A stretch of 29,728 nucleotides of DNA from a virus, in the IMG/VR virus record IMGVR_UViG_3300007735_000587, positions 1-29,728 of that record, one strand, 5' to 3'. Both the position numbers and the translations under genes were made by a program. Shown here in pieces: positions 26,060 to 29,728 of this stretch. Every line of letters starts with the position of its first letter. Within the stretch, counting starts at the first letter, position 1. Under the pieces are notes generated by a model. The model saw only the letters and a list, made by a program, of their open reading frames with translations. It made no database searches and had not been told where the DNA came from.

Positions 26060-26790
26060 TGACGCTTCCACGATTCACAGCCGGCGCGGTCGGGAACCTC
26101 GAGTTCTCGCACTTGAACGAAGCCTTTGAGCGCATCGAGGCGATGTCTGCGTCTCCAGAGGTCGCGAGCGCTGGGACTCGAGGCATCTTCTCTCGCGTGA
26201 TTACGGTCAAGATCCTCGAGAGGCAAGGAGAACCTCCGTTTGAGACTGGATCGTTCGAGGAAGTGGCGCTAGCCACTCCTGCCGGCGGCGTCTATTTCCC
26301 GATCGCTGGAGGAGTCAAGTCAACGGACGGGACGAATCCATTCGCCGCTCCGATTGTCTCTCCCGTCTCTGCGCCGGATTCGATCGTCAACGTACTCGCC
26401 TGCGTCGCGAGGAACGGGAAGCTCTATTTCCGCGAGTTCACGCCACCGACGACCGAAGGCGACATGTACATCGTTCTGGGAGCGACAGTCCTGCAAGGAT
26501 CGACCGCGACTCGGAGCGTCTTCAGTTACAGCCTCAAGCCGGCAGTCGTGAACGCGCAGGGACAGTGGACCGGCGTCGGAGATACCGCGATCGAGGGATT
26601 CAACGGCGCAGAGAATCCAGAGGACGAGATCGCCGCAGGCGTGAAGGTCATCGGCGTCGGCAGCAAGATCCCGCAGAATACCTACGCAGCGAGACAGCCT
26701 ATCCGCGTCGGTACGGTCGTCGGGCCTGCGAAGATGCAAGGAGGACGCCTCGTCTTCTGCGTTCCGAATGGTTACGAGTTCCGCTGCTAG
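26059..26790 (+). CDS. tail-region hypothetical protein, 243 aa
   Basis: The protein starts with MTLPRFTAGAVGNLEFSHLNEAF and an amphipathic helix. A long beta region follows (IFSRVITVKILERQGEPPFE, then SFEEVALATPAGGVYFPIAGG, DSIVNVLACVARNGKLYFREFTPPT). It ends MQGGRLVFCVPNGYEFRC. The N-terminal 'LPRFTAGAVGNLEFSHLNEAFERIE' pattern recurs in phage virion proteins near fibre genes. No catalytic motif is seen. Ends overlap or closely abut the neighbours, with the next gene 10 nt away after a TAGGAG site. A virion role is inferred from location in the tail module and beta content. Confidence 0.62.
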   Translation: MTLPRFTAGAVGNLEFSHLNEAFERIEAMSASPEVASAGTRGIFSRVITVKILERQGEPPFETGSFEEVALATPAGGVYFPIAGGVKSTDGTNPFAAPIVSPVSAPDSIVNVLACVARNGKLYFREFTPPTTEGDMYIVLGATVLQGSTATRSVFSYSLKPAVVNAQGQWTGVGDTAIEGFNGAENPEDEIAAGVKVIGVGSKIPQNTYAARQPIRVGTVVGPAKMQGGRLVFCVPNGYEFRC

Positions 26791-26799
26791 GAGATCACG

Positions 26800-27159
26800 A
26801 TGGGACCGTCGAGCTACAATCCGAACAGCCTACAGACGCGGCAGTCGAGACGCATCGCGGCAGTGCTCGCGCGGACGACGGCTTCGGTCATCTACGAAGT
26901 CCCGGTCGGGAAGATCGCTCGAGTGACGAACGTCACGATCTGCAACACGTCGACGAGCCGCATGACGATCCGTCTTCATCACGTCGGGCCGGGAGAGAGC
27001 GCGGCCGCATCAAACGCGCTCTTCTACGATCTCGAGATGGCTGGGAATACGACGATCACAGACGACTCGATTCGGAGCCTTGTTCCGGGAGATCGGCTCT
27101 TCGCGCAAGCCTCGAGCGCAAGCTCCGTCGCGTTCCTCGTCTATGGGGACTTCGAGTGA
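26800..27159 (+). CDS. small tail-region protein, 119 aa
   Basis: A short N-terminal arm (SYNPNSLQTRQSRR) is followed by a compact beta domain: TTASVIYEVPVGKIARVTNVTICNTSTSRMTIRLHHV, then LFYDLEMAGNTTITDDSIRSLVPGDRLFAQASSASSVAFLVYGDFE. The 'VPVGKIARVTNVTICNTS---MTI-LH-V-PG' pattern is a small beta-sandwich seen in phage structural proteins. It is likely a tail or fibre-associated component. The ribosome site TAGGAG lies 6 nt upstream of the ATG. Its stop overlaps the GTG of the Cys-rich gene. I cannot assign a specific role. Confidence 0.65.
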   Translation: MGPSSYNPNSLQTRQSRRIAAVLARTTASVIYEVPVGKIARVTNVTICNTSTSRMTIRLHHVGPGESAAASNALFYDLEMAGNTTITDDSIRSLVPGDRLFAQASSASSVAFLVYGDFE

Positions 27160-28112
27160 GCCTCGACGCTGCCGTCCTCTCGACATGCTGCTGTGAGTGT
27201 TCGTGCGGGGTTCCTCCGAATCTCAAGAGCGCGTACGTCGTCGGGTGGCCGGGGATGACCTACCAATTCGGAAGAACGGCGCAACCGATCGGACCCGGCT
27301 GCGGGAACTGCGAGACTTCGAGCTTCGAATACAGCCTCGAGGTCGTTCCGCTCGACACTCCGATCCTCCAGAGAGTCGGAGGAGGATTCAACCTCTACCA
27401 GTCGACCTTCTTCCGCGTCAGAGTACGCGGCTCATATACGCGAACTTGCATACGCGCTGGCGCGATAAACCCTCCGAGCGGCACGGAGACGCAGACCGTC
27501 GACTTCAGGACGCAGACGGAAGCGAGGATCAAGGTCACGGCCGTCGGATGCATCCCGACATCTAGATGCGATGGCGTCGATGTCGGCCTCTGCTACTGGC
27601 TTCACGAATTGAGCGTCGCGAACTTTCCGATCGGTGCGAATCTCAGGTTCTCCGAAGGCATCTGCGGAAACGGAGGCTGCGACGGTCCGGGCAACGTCGG
27701 ACAAGTCGACGAGGAGCAGACTCAACTTCACGGAGGCGACGGCGGTCTCCGATGGGTGACGCCATACGTCACGCTCGGGCAAGTGAATCAGGCTCTCGCC
27801 GGTCCCGGTGGCTTCCGAGGCTGCGACCATGAGCTTCTCGGTGTCTCTGGTCTCCCGTGCTATTACCCTCCGACGCTTGGAACCTTTGCGCCGCACTTCT
27901 ACCGATACGATCCATCACAGCCATTCCTGCTAGACGCAGGAGACTACAACACGACGCGCTGCGGCGCTCCGATCGTCGCGACGCCTGCGGAGTACGATCT
28001 CGTCGCCGGATGCCTTGGGAGGCGCGAGCGTATCCCTCCGGGAGCTCCGGACGGATCCTGCTTCTATGAACGGTATTCTTCGCTCACCGCTCCCTGCTAT
28101 AGCCTCTCATGA
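27156..28112 (+). CDS. cysteine-rich tail-region protein, 318 aa
   Basis: The protein has 19 cysteines in 318 residues, including an N-terminal cluster CCCECSCG (11-18), then GPGCGNCETS, CIRAG, GCIPTSRCDG, and ICGNGGCDG pairs. The rest is beta-rich (YSLEVVPLDTP, TFFRVRVRGSY, ARIKVTAVGC) with many Gly and Pro. No known domain is recognised. Such cysteine density is uncommon in cytoplasm-assembled phage proteins and may bind metal or an iron-sulfur cluster, or form disulfides outside the cell. The GTG start overlaps the previous stop. The longer open frame upstream of 27156 overlaps two earlier genes and is discounted. The neighbouring 28109 protein is also cysteine-rich, so the two may be paired. 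Confidence 0.7.
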   Translation: MSLDAAVLSTCCCECSCGVPPNLKSAYVVGWPGMTYQFGRTAQPIGPGCGNCETSSFEYSLEVVPLDTPILQRVGGGFNLYQSTFFRVRVRGSYTRTCIRAGAINPPSGTETQTVDFRTQTEARIKVTAVGCIPTSRCDGVDVGLCYWLHELSVANFPIGANLRFSEGICGNGGCDGPGNVGQVDEEQTQLHGGDGGLRWVTPYVTLGQVNQALAGPGGFRGCDHELLGVSGLPCYYPPTLGTFAPHFYRYDPSQPFLLDAGDYNTTRCGAPIVATPAEYDLVAGCLGRRERIPPGAPDGSCFYERYSSLTAPCYSLS

Positions 28113-28366
28113 GCTGCTCGAATCTCAAGGAAGGACGATGCTCGCTCGGTCTCTATGGGGGAGAACCGAGCGCCGGCATCTGTCGGATATGCGAGCGCTA
28201 CCAGGGACCTCCTCGAGGCGCTGGCGATCTCGTCCACACTGTCGCGGAGTTGACCGGGGTTTCAGCAGTCGTCAAGCGAATCGTCGGAGACGACTGCGGC
28301 TGCGCGAAGCGACGGGCCGCGCTGAACGCGGCGGTCCCGTTCTCCGATGAACGGAAACAGGAGTAG
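28109..28366 (+). CDS. small cysteine-rich protein, 85 aa
   Basis: Six cysteines occur in 85 residues: C3 and C11 near the N terminus, the CRICE pair at 25-28, and DCGCAKRR at about 62-69. The last segment 'DDCGC-KRR--LN---PF' is seen at the C terminus of small phage proteins found between tail genes. A metal-binding role (zinc or iron-sulfur) is possible. The middle helix reads AGDLVHTVAELTGVSAVVKRIVG. The ATG overlaps the stop of the 27156 gene. The following large fibre-like gene starts 3 nt after its stop. Function is unknown; a shared chemistry with the cysteine-rich protein upstream is suspected. Confidence 0.68.
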   Translation: MSCSNLKEGRCSLGLYGGEPSAGICRICERYQGPPRGAGDLVHTVAELTGVSAVVKRIVGDDCGCAKRRAALNAAVPFSDERKQE

Positions 28367-28368
28367 CG

Positions 28369-29728
28369 ATGGCCCTTACCTACGATGGCACGAACGGACT
28401 CTTCACGCGCCTCGGCGCTCTGATCTACATGGCGGACGCCGTGCGGACTCATCAGGCGAACCTGAAGACGCTGCTCGCCAACGTGCAGGCCGAGTACAGC
28501 TCCACCGATGCCTACATGATCGACGTGCTATCCGGCTCGATCGAGCAGTCGATCCGAGAGGCCGGCGGCGTTCTGAGCACGGTCAAGGCTGCGGCAGAGA
28601 AGACGCTCATCGAGATGACTTTCGCGGAAGCGAATCTCTCGAGCGCGACAAACACGATGACGCGGAAGGACTTGACCGAGGCGCTGATCTGGCTCATCCG
28701 GCAGATGGACGCGGACTCCGAGACGGTCGACGGCCAGACCGTGAACAAGTCCGCGCTCGCAGTTGGAGCGAGTAACAACGGAAACGGCAAGTTCCTCTAC
28801 AGCTTCACGGCACCGAACATCCTGCTCGGATCTACGAACGAGTGGCCTAACATTCGGAGTGAGGTCCTCGAGGTGCGCTGCATCGAGGACGGCTCGAGCG
28901 GATCGCTCTCTCGAGGGAGCGAGGTCTTCCAAGTACGAGGACAGCCCTCCTATCCGAATCTGGATTACCGATGGCCGGCAGGATCCGGGACGAATCTGCA
29001 ACTCGTCTCGACGTGCGCGAGCGTCGACAACGGATTCCCTGGACAGAACATCCTCCACAATTCAGATCTTGAGGACCAGACCTCGAACGTGCCGGATCGC
29101 TTCACAGTCTCGAGCGGCACGGCCGGAACGGACTTCCTCACGGAGACGACGGCAGCGAACGTCTATCGCGGATCGAGTTCGATCAAGATGGCAGCGACCG
29201 GAGCGACGTTCAAGATCCGGCAGCAGCTCGCGGACTTCAGCGGAACGCTCGGCCGGCTGACGGCGGATCGCTCCTACGTCATCGCCGTCGCGATGAAGAA
29301 GGACGCCGGCGCGACTGGTACTTTCCGGATCTCCGTGCAGGACGCGAGCGGAAACATCATCGACTCCGGAAACTTCTACTTCTCGACGACGATCGCGGCG
29401 TTGACTACGAGCTTCGACATCTACTCGACGACGCTCCGCGCTCCTCGCGTCGTTCCGAGCGAGTGCTATCTTGTGATCGAGACGACCGTCGCCGTCGCGA
29501 CTGCGGCTGCGTACTTCGACGAGGTCATCCTTGCCGAGATGATGCCGATCGCTCCCGGAGGACAGGCGATCTCGATCATCGTCGGCTCGAGCAACTGGGC
29601 GGCGGACGACTTCGCTCGGTACTACTTCACGAACAACGGAGACGGATATACGACCGGCAAGTTCGTGCGAGCCTTCGACCGTCTCTTCGATATGTACGGG
29701 AAGGGTCTCAGTCTTCCGCAGAACTACG
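28369..29728 (+). CDS. large fibre-like protein, 5' part (at least 453 aa, runs off window)
   Basis: The ATG at 28369 follows ACAGGAG and opens a frame still open at the end of the window, with 453 complete codons. The start (ALTYDGTNGLFTRLGALIYMADAVRTHQ) and the helical stretch after it look like a virion attachment region. Residues about 225-385 look like a beta-sandwich carbohydrate-binding module (GQNILHNSDLEDQ, then VYRGSSSIKMAATG, YVIAVAMKKDAGATGTFRISVQDASGN, and a final YLVIETTVAVATAAAYFDEVILAEM). This order is common in carbohydrate-binding jelly-roll domains of fibre or tail-spike proteins. The module 'LHNSDFE...P--W' at the start of such domains is partly present. It is probably the receptor-binding fibre or baseplate appendage. 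The C-terminal region cannot be judged here. Confidence 0.72.
   Translation, partial: MALTYDGTNGLFTRLGALIYMADAVRTHQANLKTLLANVQAEYSSTDAYMIDVLSGSIEQSIREAGGVLSTVKAAAEKTLIEMTFAEANLSSATNTMTRKDLTEALIWLIRQMDADSETVDGQTVNKSALAVGASNNGNGKFLYSFTAPNILLGSTNEWPNIRSEVLEVRCIEDGSSGSLSRGSEVFQVRGQPSYPNLDYRWPAGSGTNLQLVSTCASVDNGFPGQNILHNSDLEDQTSNVPDRFTVSSGTAGTDFLTETTAANVYRGSSSIKMAATGATFKIRQQLADFSGTLGRLTADRSYVIAVAMKKDAGATGTFRISVQDASGNIIDSGNFYFSTTIAALTTSFDIYSTTLRAPRVVPSECYLVIETTVAVATAAAYFDEVILAEMMPIAPGGQAISIIVGSSNWAADDFARYYFTNNGDGYTTGKFVRAFDRLFDMYGKGLSLPQNY

Noticed and set aside
26565-27155. Upstream extension of the cysteine-rich protein frame
   Set aside because: Overlaps two well-supported genes in another frame and shows Arg/Asp shadow composition; GTG 27156 overlaps the previous stop as usual here.
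1-29728. Integrase, attachment sites, CRISPR array, insertion sequence
   Set aside because: No recombinase motif, no regularly spaced repeats and no transposase or terminal inverted repeats were seen on either strand.

Overview
This window is a stretch of a tailed double-stranded DNA bacteriophage or prophage genome. It is dense, GC-rich (clearly above half G+C by eye), and every convincing gene lies on the + strand. The virion genes follow the HK97-type long-tailed order: small terminase, large terminase, portal, prohead protease, major capsid, head-tail connectors, tail terminator, tail tube, tail-assembly chaperones with a frameshift, tape measure, then baseplate or fibre proteins. A siphovirus-like morphology is therefore likely. 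No integrase, repressor, DNA polymerase, tRNA or CRISPR array was found, so lifestyle and replication cannot be judged here. The host cannot be read from the sequence. The GC content and strong GGAGG-type ribosome sites fit many Gram-negative or high-GC hosts, and the putative spanin-like lipoprotein hints at an outer membrane.

Layout. (1) 1-7.4 kb: small, mostly unrecognised genes, nearly all chained by 4-base ATGA or GTGA start/stop overlaps. Recognisable among them are an i-type-lysozyme-like endolysin, a Gp157-family protein, a CsrA-like RNA-binding protein, a winged-helix protein, a PDDEXK nuclease and a calcineurin-type phosphoesterase. The block ends at a clear intrinsic terminator (7366-7400). 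(2) 7.4-9.5 kb: small membrane proteins and a lipoprotein (putative holin/spanin functions), then a LamG-like fibre protein. (3) 9.5-11.6 kb: a FkbM-type methyltransferase and a ParB-DNA methylase fusion. (4) 11.6-19.1 kb: terminase, a giant portal-MuF fusion, protease, capsid and a decoration-like protein, ending at a second terminator (19127-19164). (5) 19.2-29.7 kb: a glycosyltransferase, connectors, tail genes, and a large fibre-like gene running off the end of the window.

The most interesting signal is in region 1. Four near-identical RNA hairpins, each with AGGA at the start of a 4-5 nt loop on a GC stem, sit 13-16 nt upstream of four start codons (80, 860, 1166, 3155). GGA displayed in a hairpin loop is the classic recognition element of CsrA/RsmA proteins. 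The gene at 2931-3158, inside the same block and itself carrying one of the hairpins at its 3' end, looks like a divergent CsrA. This suggests a self-contained phage translational regulon that may also time expression of the endolysin, which is coupled to the 1166 gene. The link is inferred and untested.

A second well-supported element is a programmed -1 frameshift in the tail-chaperone genes. It has a G_GGA_AAC slippery site in the correct phase, a 6-nt spacer and a strong downstream stem. Other oddities are the portal fused to several domains and a MuF domain, a 21-bp tandem repeat inside the DNA methylase, recombining coiled-coil genes, and a pair of cysteine-rich tail-region proteins.
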